Assembly: GCA_951813545.1 (NCBI GenBank)
Contig: OX638352.1
Coordinates: 1,054,001-1,118,000 of the forward strand
Direction: 5' to 3'
Source: an uncultured Poribacteria bacterium
Lineage (GTDB): Bacteria > Poribacteria > WGA-4E > WGA-3G
DNA length: 64,000 bases
The position numbers and the translations under genes are program-made. Shown here in pieces: positions 6,858-16,052 of the stretch; position 1 is the first letter of the stretch, and each line of letters starts with the position of its first letter. The notes beneath the pieces are model-generated. The model was not told the origin of the DNA and made no database searches. It was given only the letters and a program-made list of their open reading frames with translations.

Positions 6858-8999
6858 ATGGAAAATTCAACTGGAAAAGCGGTATGTCCCTATTGTGGAG
6901 TCGGTTGCGTCATCCGCGCAACCGTCCAAGATAATAAAATTACAAGGATTTCAGCGGACGACGATGTCGCTCCAAATTACGGTATGCTCTGTCCAAAAGG
7001 TGCACATCTCAAACAGGTTTTTCAAAACCATGATGGAAGGCTCGCTTATCCCATGATTCGCGATCGCTGGGGTGAACCGCCGCGCCAAGTTTCGTGGGAC
7101 GAAGCGATTGCTTTCACAGCGAATCGACTCCATGAAATCCAATTGGAGCACGGCAAAGATTCCATCGCGCTTTACGGCTCTGGACAATTGGACACGGAAG
7201 CCTCTTACATTTTCAATAAGTTGTTCAAAGGATTCCTCCGTACGAATAACGTGGACACGAATAGTCGACTCTGTATGTCTTCTGCAGTGGTCGGTTACAT
7301 GCAGGCGTTCGGCTCAGATGGACCGCCGACCTGTTACGACGATATTCAGCACGCCGATGTCTTTTTGATTATCGGTGCGAATATGGCGGCAAACCATCCT
7401 GTTCTCTTCCAGATGATTCGGAAACGGCGCGCCGTAGAGTCTAATGTGCGGATTATCACCGTAGATCCGCGCCGCAGCAAGACAGCGGAATTTTCGGACG
7501 TTCATGTGCCACTCGCACCGGGCAGCGATGTCGCCTTCCTCCAACTCATTGCCAAGCGTCTCCTTTCGATAGAGCGAGTTAACAGACGTTTCGTCCGACG
7601 AAACACTGAAAACTTCAGTGCCTACGAGAACCATCTGAAAAGTTTGGACGAGGATGTGCTGCTCGCTGCCTGCGATATTCACCCAGGGCGTATTGACGAG
7701 ATCGTCGAATACCTTTCTAAGCCGAGTCGCTTGCTCAGTTTTTACTGCCAAGGCACAAATCAGAGTACGAGCGGCGTTGACAAAAATGTCGCTCTCATCA
7801 ACTTGCATCTCCAGTTAGGTGAAGTCGGCATAAGGGGTGCTGGTCCGTTTTCGCTGACAGGACAACCGAATGCGATGGGGGGTAGAGAGGTCGGTTATTT
7901 GTCACACCAATTGCCCGGTTATCGTGTTGTCACTAATGATATGCATCGTGCGTATCTGGAGGGTGCATGGCGTGTTCCACCTGGCAGCATTGACCCGAAC
8001 CCCGGTTTAACGGCGGTTCCGATGTTTGAGGCAGCGGCTGAGGGTAAAGTTCGCGCACTCTGGATCGCTTGTACGAATCCAGCAGTTAGTATGCCCGATA
8101 CAAAGGTCTCGCAGGAAGGACTACGACGTGCTGATTTAGTCATCGTGCAGGATTGCTATTACCCAACAGAGACTGCGAAATATGCGGATGTGCTACTTCC
8201 AGCAGCCCAGTGGGGTGAAAAGCAAGGCACAATGACGAACAGCGAACGGCTCGTCGTCCGAAGTGATCAATTCCTTACACCACCCGGTGAAGCGAAACCG
8301 GATTGGTGGATATTCACACAGGTCGCGAAAGCGATGGGATTCAAGCGGAATTTCGACTTCTACACGGCTGAAGAGGTTTGGGATGAATATCGACTTCTGA
8401 CGGCGGGTACGCCGTGCGATCAGATGGGAATGACGAACGAACGTCTCGCGAAAACCTCACTGCGCTGGCCCTGTCCTCACCCGCGGCATCCGGGAACACC
8501 TCGGCGGTACACACGCAGGAAGTTTTTCACAGAATCTGGGAAGGCGCAATTCAAAACGCCTATCTATCAACCACCGGATGAAGATACAAATGATGAGTTC
8601 CCGCTCGGTTTGACAACAGGACGTGTTGCGAGTCAATGGCATACCCGCACTCGGACGGGCAAAGTGCCGCAGCTTGTCCGTAAGGACCCGGAACCCTTTG
8701 TGGAAATCCATCCCGACGATGCAGTAGAAAACGACGTTGAAGACGGTCAATGGGTGTATCTTGTCGGGCGACGTGGAAGATGTTATGCGAAGGCACGTAT
8801 CACGGAAACAATTCGACGTGGCTTGCTCTTTACCCCGTTCCATTGGGGGGATCTCTTCCACGCCGAGACCAATGCGAATTACGTGACGAATCCGGCTTTC
8901 GATCCAGTATCTAAGCAACCAGAGTTGAAATTCTGTGCTGTGCGGATTGAGGCAGCAGTGGAACAAGAAAACACTGCACCTATGGTCCAGATATCCTGA
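6858..8999 (+). CDS. narB: assimilatory nitrate reductase, molybdopterin catalytic subunit
   Basis: Reduces nitrate to nitrite in the cytoplasm. The 713-residue protein starts with a [4Fe-4S] motif C10-X2-C13-X3-C17-X27-C45 followed by PKG, and has C139 (SRLCMSSAV) as the expected molybdenum ligand of NarB/NasA/NapA enzymes. The molybdopterin-binding dinucleotide domain closes the protein (from about residue 575, TTGRVASQWHTRTRTGK). There is no Tat signal, which separates it from periplasmic NapA, and no flavoprotein partner gene nearby, which favours a ferredoxin-linked enzyme. It is the last gene of the nitrate cluster. Confidence 0.9.
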   Translation: MENSTGKAVCPYCGVGCVIRATVQDNKITRISADDDVAPNYGMLCPKGAHLKQVFQNHDGRLAYPMIRDRWGEPPRQVSWDEAIAFTANRLHEIQLEHGKDSIALYGSGQLDTEASYIFNKLFKGFLRTNNVDTNSRLCMSSAVVGYMQAFGSDGPPTCYDDIQHADVFLIIGANMAANHPVLFQMIRKRRAVESNVRIITVDPRRSKTAEFSDVHVPLAPGSDVAFLQLIAKRLLSIERVNRRFVRRNTENFSAYENHLKSLDEDVLLAACDIHPGRIDEIVEYLSKPSRLLSFYCQGTNQSTSGVDKNVALINLHLQLGEVGIRGAGPFSLTGQPNAMGGREVGYLSHQLPGYRVVTNDMHRAYLEGAWRVPPGSIDPNPGLTAVPMFEAAAEGKVRALWIACTNPAVSMPDTKVSQEGLRRADLVIVQDCYYPTETAKYADVLLPAAQWGEKQGTMTNSERLVVRSDQFLTPPGEAKPDWWIFTQVAKAMGFKRNFDFYTAEEVWDEYRLLTAGTPCDQMGMTNERLAKTSLRWPCPHPRHPGTPRRYTRRKFFTESGKAQFKTPIYQPPDEDTNDEFPLGLTTGRVASQWHTRTRTGKVPQLVRKDPEPFVEIHPDDAVENDVEDGQWVYLVGRRGRCYAKARITETIRRGLLFTPFHWGDLFHAETNANYVTNPAFDPVSKQPELKFCAVRIEAAVEQENTAPMVQIS

Positions 9000-9005
9000 A
9001 GAAAA

Positions 9006-9031
9006 AAGGGCAGACGCGAACGCCTGCCCTT
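9006..9031. terminator. hairpin after narB
   Basis: AAGGGCAG/CTGCCCTT, 8 bp with a 10-nt loop. The A-run lies on the 5' side, so a proper U-run would be produced only on the minus strand; on the plus strand it is a hairpin without U-tract. Confidence 0.45.
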
Positions 9032-9076
9032 ACGGAATCTTGCTTTCAATCACTTATAGTTTGTATCAAATGACCC

Positions 9077-9109
9077 CATGAGTTACACTAATAGTATGAG
9101 TTACCCTAA
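9077..9109 (+). repeat. two 15-bp direct repeats before the DUF1670 genes
   Basis: CATGAGTTACACTAA (9077-9091) and TATGAGTTACCCTAA (9095-9109) match at 13 of 15 positions with an 18-bp period. Lying between the left inverted repeat and the first gene, they could be binding sites for the encoded helix-turn-helix proteins. Confidence 0.5.
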
Positions 9110-9156
9110 CAGGTAGATGTATTCGCATCACCGACACTCTCCTCATGGAGGTCAAT

Positions 9157-9957
9157 ATGAAACGCCAAAAGGATACCGCCTACGGTATCAAACGACTCGA
9201 ATCCAAGAACGCAAGAGCGGCTATTATTCAGAAGATTTCATCAGACTTTAATCTGATGCCTCTCGTTGCTGAAGCCTCCTATAAACAGATTTCGAGTTAT
9301 TTTCATCAACACGCCGATGTGCAACTGATGTCGGGGCAAATCTGCTACGAGGCAGTCGCTGCCGAGGAACCCGCAGGTAAACATATCGCTTTAGCGAAAA
9401 AAGTCTCCTGCCGGCTGACCCTCAATGACACCCAAGCCGACCTCGAAGTTTTAGCGGAGTATGGACTCGCAGGTCTCAGACGGCATCGGATCCTCCGATT
9501 AACCAAAGAGGCTTACGACCAAGAAGCCTTGCTGAGTTATGAGGATTTAGCCGTGTTGTTAACCACGAGTCCTGCCACCGTGAAACGCGACATCCGAGCG
9601 TTGAAACAGTCGGGGTATTTCGTGATGACGCGCGGTGCGAAACACGACATGGGGCCCGGTCTGTCTCATAAGACGCAGATCCTCGAGTTGTATTTCAAGG
9701 GCTATACCTTCACCGAGATTGAGCAAAAGACGAACCACTCTGAACGGGCTGTCTGGCGGTATTTGAGAGACTTTACACAAGTTGCTACGCTCCATCATCA
9801 AGGGTTTCCGAACGCACAGATACGCCTGATCACCCACCTCTCAGATCGGCTTATCCGCGAGTATCTTTCGTTGTATCAAGAATACCAACACACCGATCAC
9901 ATGACCCAACTCCTTCACCCAGAGCCTGTGGATGAAAAAAAGGGGGAACTCTCATGA
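9157..9957 (+). CDS. DUF1670-like multi-HTH protein, first of pair
   Basis: Encodes 266 residues from ATG 9157, chosen over ATG 9145 because GGAGG (9148-9152) sits properly before it. It looks like a DNA-binding protein: three helix-turn-helix-like stretches are visible, around SYEDLAVLLTTSPATVKRDI, FTEIEQKTNHSERAVWRYL and the C-terminal LITHLSDRLIREYLSLY. I place it in the DUF1670 family from overall pattern; the biochemical role of that family is not known to me. Its stop overlaps the start of the next gene by 4 nt (ATGA), so the two are translationally coupled. No nuclease or transposase motif is apparent. Confidence 0.7.
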   Translation: MKRQKDTAYGIKRLESKNARAAIIQKISSDFNLMPLVAEASYKQISSYFHQHADVQLMSGQICYEAVAAEEPAGKHIALAKKVSCRLTLNDTQADLEVLAEYGLAGLRRHRILRLTKEAYDQEALLSYEDLAVLLTTSPATVKRDIRALKQSGYFVMTRGAKHDMGPGLSHKTQILELYFKGYTFTEIEQKTNHSERAVWRYLRDFTQVATLHHQGFPNAQIRLITHLSDRLIREYLSLYQEYQHTDHMTQLLHPEPVDEKKGELS

Positions 9958-10802
9958 GCAAACCTCAGACGCGCACCGCCATCAACGATAAATCGCTACG
10001 ACAGTTGCTCATCCATCGCTTTCTCAATGACTACGGCTATGACAAAGGCGAAGTCACGGCGACGGCTATTGTCGATGATATTCTTACGACCGTTGAAGAC
10101 TATTTCGTCATTACCCTTCCCTTGGAGAAACTCGCCATGGGCGACGCACTCCCGGAGGAGCGACTCCTGAGTTATGGACATCTCGTTTGGATGGCGGTCC
10201 CTATTGAGGAACATCCCGAAAGAGGCAAGTCCATCGTCAAAACCCGTATGAAACCCGTCATCCTGACATACCTCGCCGCAGAGGATATTGAATCCTTTCG
10301 CAACGGATTTACCTCCCGACAACTCAGGATCAATCGCTTGGTCCGCTGGTGTCATCAAGCTTATGACCAAGGCGCATTATTGACACAACTCGACTTGGCA
10401 GTCTTGCTCAACGTCTGTGATGCTGTCGTCTGTGATTATGTCAATGAATGGCAAAAAACCACCGGCGAAATCTTACCCACTCGCGGCAATATCCATGACT
10501 TATCGGGGGCTATTACCCACAAGAAAGAGATCATAACCCTCTATCTTCAAGGGCATCTGACCCCCAGGATTGCCGCAAAGACCAAACACTCTAAGCAGGC
10601 TGTTGACCGATACATTCGCGATTATGAGTCTGTAAAAGTCGTTCGCACTGCTACCGCTGATATTGACAACATCTCACAGATTACACGACTTTCTAAACGC
10701 GTCATCTCTCAATATCTCGACCTGATCCCGAAGCACCAACTTCAAACTATGGATGCAAACCTTGCCAATTCAGCCGCAAATCAGCAAGGAGAACCCCAAT
10801 GA
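9954..10802 (+). CDS. DUF1670-like multi-HTH protein, second of pair
   Basis: Encodes 282 residues and is a diverged paralogue of the preceding product: both share AYDQ-x-ALL...DLAVLL, then TRG...H and a block LYxxGxxxxxIxxKTxHSxxAVxRYxRD. The N-terminal half differs and may mediate a separate function. Start overlaps the upstream stop by 4 nt. The remaining 214 bp to the right inverted repeat contain no convincing gene. The pair probably works as a heteromeric DNA-binding unit; whether it serves transposition, copy control or host regulation cannot be judged. Confidence 0.7.
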   Translation: MSKPQTRTAINDKSLRQLLIHRFLNDYGYDKGEVTATAIVDDILTTVEDYFVITLPLEKLAMGDALPEERLLSYGHLVWMAVPIEEHPERGKSIVKTRMKPVILTYLAAEDIESFRNGFTSRQLRINRLVRWCHQAYDQGALLTQLDLAVLLNVCDAVVCDYVNEWQKTTGEILPTRGNIHDLSGAITHKKEIITLYLQGHLTPRIAAKTKHSKQAVDRYIRDYESVKVVRTATADIDNISQITRLSKRVISQYLDLIPKHQLQTMDANLANSAANQQGEPQ

Positions 10803-11028
10803 TCCTCTAATCCGTTGTTCCCGACACACTTGACTTGGCAAACCGGGCAGTCGCCTTGAAAATAGGCTTGACACGCCGCTACCGGTTTTGCTATACTTGA
10901 GACATGTTGATCGATCAGCACATCATTTTTCAAGGAAGATGCCAGCGAAACCAACGCAACCCACTGAGAAACGATCGCTGGGAAGTCAATAAACATCAGC
11001 ACTCCAGCTATCATAAGGTCATTTGATA

Positions 11029-13557
11029 CTATTTCTGAATCAGCATCTTCCGGGTTGCTGTGAAGTCTCCGACAGACAATGTATAGAAATAAACGCCACT
11101 TGCTACACGTTCCCCCTTCTCATTTCGACCATCCCAATACGCTGCGCGGCTTTTACTATGATACATTCCCACAGGTTGATGTCCCAATGCCAACGTCCGC
11201 ACCAAGATTCCATCCACAGAGTAGATGTGCAAAGTCACTTCCGCAGGTTTAGACAACTGATAGGGTATCCATGTCTCTGGATTGAATGGGTTTGGATAGT
11301 TTTCTAAGAGGCGAGTCTCTCTCGGAAAACTTAGGGTTGCGAGGAGCTGCTCAAGTACAACAACACCCTTCTCCACGACTCCAGCACGGAGGTGTGAAGA
11401 ATCCACTCTTTTCGCTTGCCTGATCCACTCCTGCAAGTCCGCTGCTGTGAGTGTATGCACACCTTGGGCATGTAACACGGGTGCTGTTGGTGCCTCACTT
11501 AACAAACTCGCAACCAAGATAAGATCCGCAACATTGACAACCCCATCTCCGTTGACATCCGGATTTGGATTAACACTGCCATTAATAGTTCTGCCGAAAT
11601 TGGAGGCAACCAGCACTAAATCAGCCACATCAATCCTTCCATCGCCGTTGACATCGGCGTTGTTTCCGGAAAGTAGAGAGTTGTCTGCCTTAAGCGTATA
11701 ATCCTGCCGTGTAACGTTTCCATACGAATCAATCACTTGGAGGACTATATTGTTAACCCCATGTGCTGTTAAGGTTGAGGCACTAAATTCAAGGGTATTA
11801 CTCTGGGCGTTTAAGTCTTTACAACTGTGCAACTTGATACCCGGTGCTGGGTCCGCCGCAGTCACCGGGACCAACAACTGGGCTTGATGGATACCATCTG
11901 CATCCGTTACTTCAAATTGGAGGGTGAAGTTTTTCGCGTTCGGAAGATAAACCGACGGCGTGAGCATTTGGATTGCTGTCGGTTCGTTAAAGGCAGTCTG
12001 GTTTGGGTTAAAAAAGCGATTTGCGTCGAGCCATCTGGTAGCACACTTAGACAACCGATTGGGAGCTGCACCGTAGGACATGACATAAGCATTGTTGCGA
12101 AAGTCATGTTCTAAACCAAAGGCATGTCCGAGTTCATGCGCTGTGACAATCCTACCATACGTACTATCGAAACACTCACCCGATGCAGGAATAACGGCGT
12201 ATCCACCGCGCTCCCGTACAAGGGTCTCATTTTCATACCAATAATTGCCGCCGCCAACCCCGCATTTGTCTTGCGGTCCAATGGACCCGCTACTGATGTC
12301 TGCAGCGATAAGATAAACGTGCTTTCCGAAGTCAAACTGTGAAGCGAGTTCCGTGTAAACTTTGTTTGCTGTGTCCGTAAGGTAGTACCGATCCGTAAAC
12401 TGTCCATCAACACGATAAGCAAGCATTGCTCCGTTTTCACCCGTCTCGAAAGTGAAAGTCTTTCTACCAAACCCGTTGACTGCCATTTGGTCAGCATAAA
12501 AGCGTTGTACATCCCTTACGAGTCTATCTAACTTTGTCCCAATATTCGGTTGCGCCCTGCGATCACTCGGAACAAAGTAGATTATTCGCACCATATCTCG
12601 ATCCGTAGTGCCGTAGGGTGTTATATTCCAGATTCGAAACGTTCCGTCCGCACCACCGCTGATTAACGCATCTCCGTCTGGAGAAAAGGTGGTAGTCCTG
12701 ACCCAATCTGTGTGTCCTGTGAGCGCAGCAATATTCTCGCCGATGTCAACCGTCCAAAGGTTGACAGATTCGTAGCCTGTGGTGGCAAGCGTACTGCTAT
12801 CGGGTGAAAAACTAATCTCAGAGACTGTTCCATTGGAAGTTAGCACGCCGTGGGATTTCCAGTTCTGTACTTTCCATAACTTGACGTTCCCTTCGTACCC
12901 AGCACCGGCAAGGATTTGATCATCTGGCGAAAACTGAACAGCATAGACAGCATTGGAATCAGCTTGGAATTGTGCCACAGTCCGGTGGTTTTGAAGATTC
13001 CAGACGTTAACTTGTCCGTTGTCGTCTCCTGTAGCGAGTAGTTTGCCATCGGTGGAAAAAGCAACTGCCCAAACCCATTCATCGTGTGTGAAGGTAAACA
13101 TTTCGTTGTGAGTTCGAGCATCCCATAATTTCGCGTGTCTACCCCCAGTTGCTATCATCTCACCGTTTGGTGAGAAGGTAACTGCTTTGACTTGTGAGAG
13201 GGTCCGGCCGGTAACATGATCACGGGTTGCAATATGTTGTTTACGCCGAACATCCCACAATTTAAACACGTAATCGTCACCGCCACTAACGAGAAACCTG
13301 CCATCTGGAGAAAAGGCGATAGAATTGACAGTATCGGTGTGTTGACCGAGCGTTGTTGCGGTGCCGTTCCGCAAATCCCACAACTTTATCGCGCCACTAT
13401 CACCGGCACTCGCAACGACAGAAGAATTCACCGGGGAATATGCCATTGCTCGGATGCTACTACCATGCCTAAATGAGGTATGCTTTTCTTGAGCGGAGAT
13501 CGTGAATGGAAGCGCTAATAAAGCAATTACTGTTAGAAATAGATGCTTAAATTGCAT
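11029..13557 (-). CDS. secreted WD40 propeller / metzincin protease / dockerin / C-terminal sorting-domain protein
   Basis: An unusual modular exoprotein of 842 residues. After a signal peptide (about 1-23, cut after ISA) come seven WD40 repeats (about 30-312), a complete propeller. A zinc protease module follows with HELGHAFGLEHD at about residue 474, the metzincin HExxHxxGxxH/D signature. Two calcium-binding dockerin-type repeats (DVNGDGRIDVADL and DVNGDGVVNVADL) occupy about 634-686. The C-terminus (about 751-842, ENYPNPFNPETWIPYQL...GVYFYTL) is a FlgD-like/type IX-style sorting domain. Met at 13557 gives a compact signal peptide; an upstream Met at 13599 would add 14 residues, and neither has a clear Shine-Dalgarno sequence. 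Confidence 0.85.
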   Translation of the reverse strand: MQFKHLFLTVIALLALPFTISAQEKHTSFRHGSSIRAMAYSPVNSSVVASAGDSGAIKLWDLRNGTATTLGQHTDTVNSIAFSPDGRFLVSGGDDYVFKLWDVRRKQHIATRDHVTGRTLSQVKAVTFSPNGEMIATGGRHAKLWDARTHNEMFTFTHDEWVWAVAFSTDGKLLATGDDNGQVNVWNLQNHRTVAQFQADSNAVYAVQFSPDDQILAGAGYEGNVKLWKVQNWKSHGVLTSNGTVSEISFSPDSSTLATTGYESVNLWTVDIGENIAALTGHTDWVRTTTFSPDGDALISGGADGTFRIWNITPYGTTDRDMVRIIYFVPSDRRAQPNIGTKLDRLVRDVQRFYADQMAVNGFGRKTFTFETGENGAMLAYRVDGQFTDRYYLTDTANKVYTELASQFDFGKHVYLIAADISSGSIGPQDKCGVGGGNYWYENETLVRERGGYAVIPASGECFDSTYGRIVTAHELGHAFGLEHDFRNNAYVMSYGAAPNRLSKCATRWLDANRFFNPNQTAFNEPTAIQMLTPSVYLPNAKNFTLQFEVTDADGIHQAQLLVPVTAADPAPGIKLHSCKDLNAQSNTLEFSASTLTAHGVNNIVLQVIDSYGNVTRQDYTLKADNSLLSGNNADVNGDGRIDVADLVLVASNFGRTINGSVNPNPDVNGDGVVNVADLILVASLLSEAPTAPVLHAQGVHTLTAADLQEWIRQAKRVDSSHLRAGVVEKGVVVLEQLLATLSFPRETRLLENYPNPFNPETWIPYQLSKPAEVTLHIYSVDGILVRTLALGHQPVGMYHSKSRAAYWDGRNEKGERVASGVYFYTLSVGDFTATRKMLIQK

Positions 13558-13668
13558 GGAATCAATTGTTTTTTTAATAGTTATAGATTTTGCAAGCATT
13601 ACTGATATACCAGCGGGTAATACAAGACAAAAATATTGATAAATATACCTACATGTTCCAAGGCTAAA

Positions 13669-14706
13669 TTACCGGGTTTCCACCATAGGAACATTCCACT
13701 TTTCAGCACATTCGAGAAGCTGCTGATAGATGGTATCCGGTATATCAATGCCGTTTGCGAGGCGATGTGTTCGAGTATTCACTTCAAAATCACCGGGAAC
13801 CAACACCTCATCGAAACCAGCGGCAGGTGGTGTCGCCTTGATCGTATCTAAAAACGCGCGGACTCCCTTTTGATACTCCGCAAGCGGTGTAAACGCGCTG
13901 ACATCAATAACCTGCATATAGAGACCGCCTATCTGTCCAGCATCAACATTAAATGCACCTCCCAGCCCACCGAGCAATGCTACAAAGAGAGAAAGGGCGT
14001 AACCCTTATGCCTCCCAAAAGCAAGGAGGTTTCCGCCATCGTTATACGCAGCGGTTTTCACGGTGGGGTTACCGTGTTTGTCAACGACACATCCTTCGGG
14101 GAGATCGCGATCTTCACTGACCGCGACGTAGGTTTTACCGTTCGCAATCATACTCGTTGCGAAATCAATCAGGAACGGCGTGTCATCCCCCGTCGGCACA
14201 CCGATAGCAATCGGGTTCGTGCCGAGTGCACCAACAGCACCACCAAAAGGAAGAATACGTCCGCCGCCTTTTGAACCTCCGCCGACGGTGATGATCCCGA
14301 TATATCCTGATTCAGCAGCTTCTTGTGCGTATTCCCCGACCCTACCGATATGTCCTGTCCGAGTGAGCGTCGCGAAGCAAGTGCGCCCGATTTTCGCCTT
14401 TTCGATCGCGCGCCGAATTGCATAGCGAGCGGTGTAATGTCCGAAGCCGTTCCCACCATCAATATGGAGCGTGTTATCGGTTTCTCGTAGTACATCCGGT
14501 TCGGCATCGGGACGGATACCACCGTTTTTAATCCCATCAAGGTAGGAGGGGATACGAAGCACACCGTGTGAATCATGACCAGCGAGATTCGCTTTTATCA
14601 AAATCTCGGCAACGTTATCCGCAATGTGCTGTGGTGTGCCTGCCACTACAAATAGGTTATTTGTAAATGCCTGAAGATGTGCGGCTTCAAATATGTACCT
14701 TCTCAT
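13669..14706 (-). CDS. Ldh2-family malate/lactate/ureidoglycolate-type dehydrogenase
   Basis: A 345-residue NAD(P)-dependent oxidoreductase of the Ldh2/MDH fold, distinct from Rossmann-type lactate dehydrogenases. Family landmarks are NLAGHDSHGV near residue 40 (catalytic His), TGHIGRVGEYAQEAA, GTNPIAIGVP and GRHKGYALSL. The 2-oxo/2-hydroxy acid substrate cannot be inferred. The start codon is preceded by the leader repeat also found before narK. The next gene upstream is a close paralogue, 59 bp away, so the two form a tandem duplication on the minus strand. Confidence 0.88.
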   Translation of the reverse strand: MRRYIFEAAHLQAFTNNLFVVAGTPQHIADNVAEILIKANLAGHDSHGVLRIPSYLDGIKNGGIRPDAEPDVLRETDNTLHIDGGNGFGHYTARYAIRRAIEKAKIGRTCFATLTRTGHIGRVGEYAQEAAESGYIGIITVGGGSKGGGRILPFGGAVGALGTNPIAIGVPTGDDTPFLIDFATSMIANGKTYVAVSEDRDLPEGCVVDKHGNPTVKTAAYNDGGNLLAFGRHKGYALSLFVALLGGLGGAFNVDAGQIGGLYMQVIDVSAFTPLAEYQKGVRAFLDTIKATPPAAGFDEVLVPGDFEVNTRTHRLANGIDIPDTIYQQLLECAEKWNVPMVETR

Positions 14707-14729
14707 TTTTTAAATTTTCCTTGCGGTTC
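14704..14729 (-). repeat. start-codon-proximal leader repeat (copy at Ldh2)
   Basis: Read on the minus strand, GAACCGCAAGGAAAATT plus an A-rich tract ends at the ATG. It differs from the narK copy at one base over about 25. Confidence 0.6.
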
Positions 14730-14765
14730 ATTTCGCAGGCGGAGTTTCTAACCCACTAAGCAAAT

Positions 14766-15845
14766 TTACGAGAGTGGACCGTAGTGCGCCTTGTCATCTT
14801 CCTCAATGGTGTCCTCGCCGATGGAAATGCCCAGTTTGTCTGCGCACTCTTGAAGTTGATTGTAGATGGTATCCGGTATCTCAATTCCTTCTACCAATCG
14901 CTGTGTACGGAACCGGTGTTCAAAATCACCAGGAGCCAATACCTCATCAAAGCCGGGTGCTGGCGGTGTAGACTTAATGCCGTCTAAGAAGGCACGTACG
15001 CCTTTCTGATACTCCTCAACCGGCGTAAAGGCGTTGACATCAACTGCTTGCATGAAGATGCCACCCATTTTGCCGCTTTCTGTGTCAAATGTTCCTGCCA
15101 ATCCGCCGAGGAGGCAGGTGAACATAGCGAGCGCGTAGCCTTTATGTTTCCCAAATGCAAGAAGCGCGCCGCCATCGTAGAAGTCAGCAGGCTTGACGCT
15201 CGGCATCCCGTCTTTATCAAGGATACAGCCCTCCGGTAAGTCGATGCCTTTGCTCCGCGCGACTTGGATTTTCCCTTCAGCAATCATACTCGTAGCATAG
15301 TCAACGATAAAAGGATTATCATCGCCAGTTGGCACACCCAAGGCGATCGGGTTTGTGCTGAAAGTGCCTTGTGAACCGCCATAAGGAACCGTCGGTCCGC
15401 CACCTTTGCCACCCGATCCAACGCTGATAAGTCCAATACATCCAGCTTTCGCCGCTGCTTCTGCATACTCACCCAAACGTCCGATATGCCCAGTGTTGCT
15501 GATACTAACACAGCAGGAAACGGCAGTTTTCGCTTTTTCAATGGCTTTATGGATCGCCCACCGTGAGACATAGTGTCCAAAACCACGTTGCCCATCAAGA
15601 CACAAGGTATTCGGACTATCCGCGAGGATTTTGGGTTCTGCAGTGGGGTCCAAGTGTCCGGCATCAATACCACGTAGATAGGCAGGGACGCGCAGCACAC
15701 CGTGTGAATCGTGCCCGGCGAGGTTGGCGTTAACGAGGATTTCGGCGACATCCTCCGCGATGTGCCGAGACGCACCTGCAGCGACAAATATATTGCGTGC
15801 AATTGCGTGGAGGTGTGGGGCATGAAGGAGATGCGTTTTTTCCAT
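14766..15845 (-). CDS. Ldh2-family malate/lactate-type dehydrogenase (paralogue)
   Basis: Encodes 359 residues with the same motifs as its downstream neighbour (NLAGHDSHGV, TGHIGRLGEYAEAA, STNPIALGVP, GKHKGYALAM). ATG 15845 is preferred over an in-frame start at 15899 because AAGGA lies 7 nt before it and homologous positions begin here. A TTGACA/TACAAT promoter sits 63-90 bp upstream. It has a short acidic C-terminal extension (IGEDTIEEDDKAHYG) absent from its neighbour. An ISAs1 copy inserted just upstream of the promoter leaves the gene intact. Confidence 0.88.
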   Translation of the reverse strand: MEKTHLLHAPHLHAIARNIFVAAGASRHIAEDVAEILVNANLAGHDSHGVLRVPAYLRGIDAGHLDPTAEPKILADSPNTLCLDGQRGFGHYVSRWAIHKAIEKAKTAVSCCVSISNTGHIGRLGEYAEAAAKAGCIGLISVGSGGKGGGPTVPYGGSQGTFSTNPIALGVPTGDDNPFIVDYATSMIAEGKIQVARSKGIDLPEGCILDKDGMPSVKPADFYDGGALLAFGKHKGYALAMFTCLLGGLAGTFDTESGKMGGIFMQAVDVNAFTPVEEYQKGVRAFLDGIKSTPPAPGFDEVLAPGDFEHRFRTQRLVEGIEIPDTIYNQLQECADKLGISIGEDTIEEDDKAHYGPLS

Positions 15846-15907
15846 ATATGGGTCCTTTGATATAAATTTAGTTAGCCGTGTGATAGATTCTGGAAACAAT
15901 GCATCCT

Positions 15908-15935
15908 ATTGTATGGAATATGTCTTTTTTGTCAA
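15908..15935 (-). promoter_or_regulatory. sigma-70 promoter for the Ldh2 pair
   Basis: On the minus strand TTGACA (15935-15930), 16-bp spacer, TACAAT (15913-15908). The ISAs1 target duplication begins only 9 bp beyond the -35 box. Confidence 0.65.
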
Positions 15936-16016
15936 CAGGAAAAGGGAATTATTGCAGGGTCATTCAATTGTAGGTTTTTTGTGTTATATTTTTCACGGGT
16001 GTTAATACTTCAGATA

Positions 16017-16052
16017 AGCAGAAGTCGCGTGAAAAGTCACGCGACTTCTGCT
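16017..16052 (+). promoter_or_regulatory. 16-bp perfect hairpin at IS left end
   Basis: AGCAGAAGTCGCGTGA pairs with its exact complement 16037-16052 around loop AAAG. It lies between the IS end and the transposase gene and would block or destabilise transcripts reading in from outside. Confidence 0.7.

Larger units (their letters stand above)
9063..11029. mobile_element. candidate mobile element: DUF1670 gene pair bounded by 13-bp inverted repeats
   Basis: GTATCAAATGACC at 9063-9075 is repeated perfectly inverted at 11017-11029, enclosing exactly two overlapping genes and 214 bp of apparently non-coding DNA. The right repeat ends at the stop codon of the neighbouring minus-strand gene. No target duplication is obvious and neither protein shows a DDE, HUH or recombinase motif, so mobility is an inference. 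Confidence 0.45.

Noticed and set aside
10781..11014. Minus-strand frame with a CPVCQVKC zinc-ribbon-like end
   Set aside because: It overlaps the 3' end of the second DUF1670 gene, has no ribosome-binding site and no recognisable family; kept only as a curiosity.
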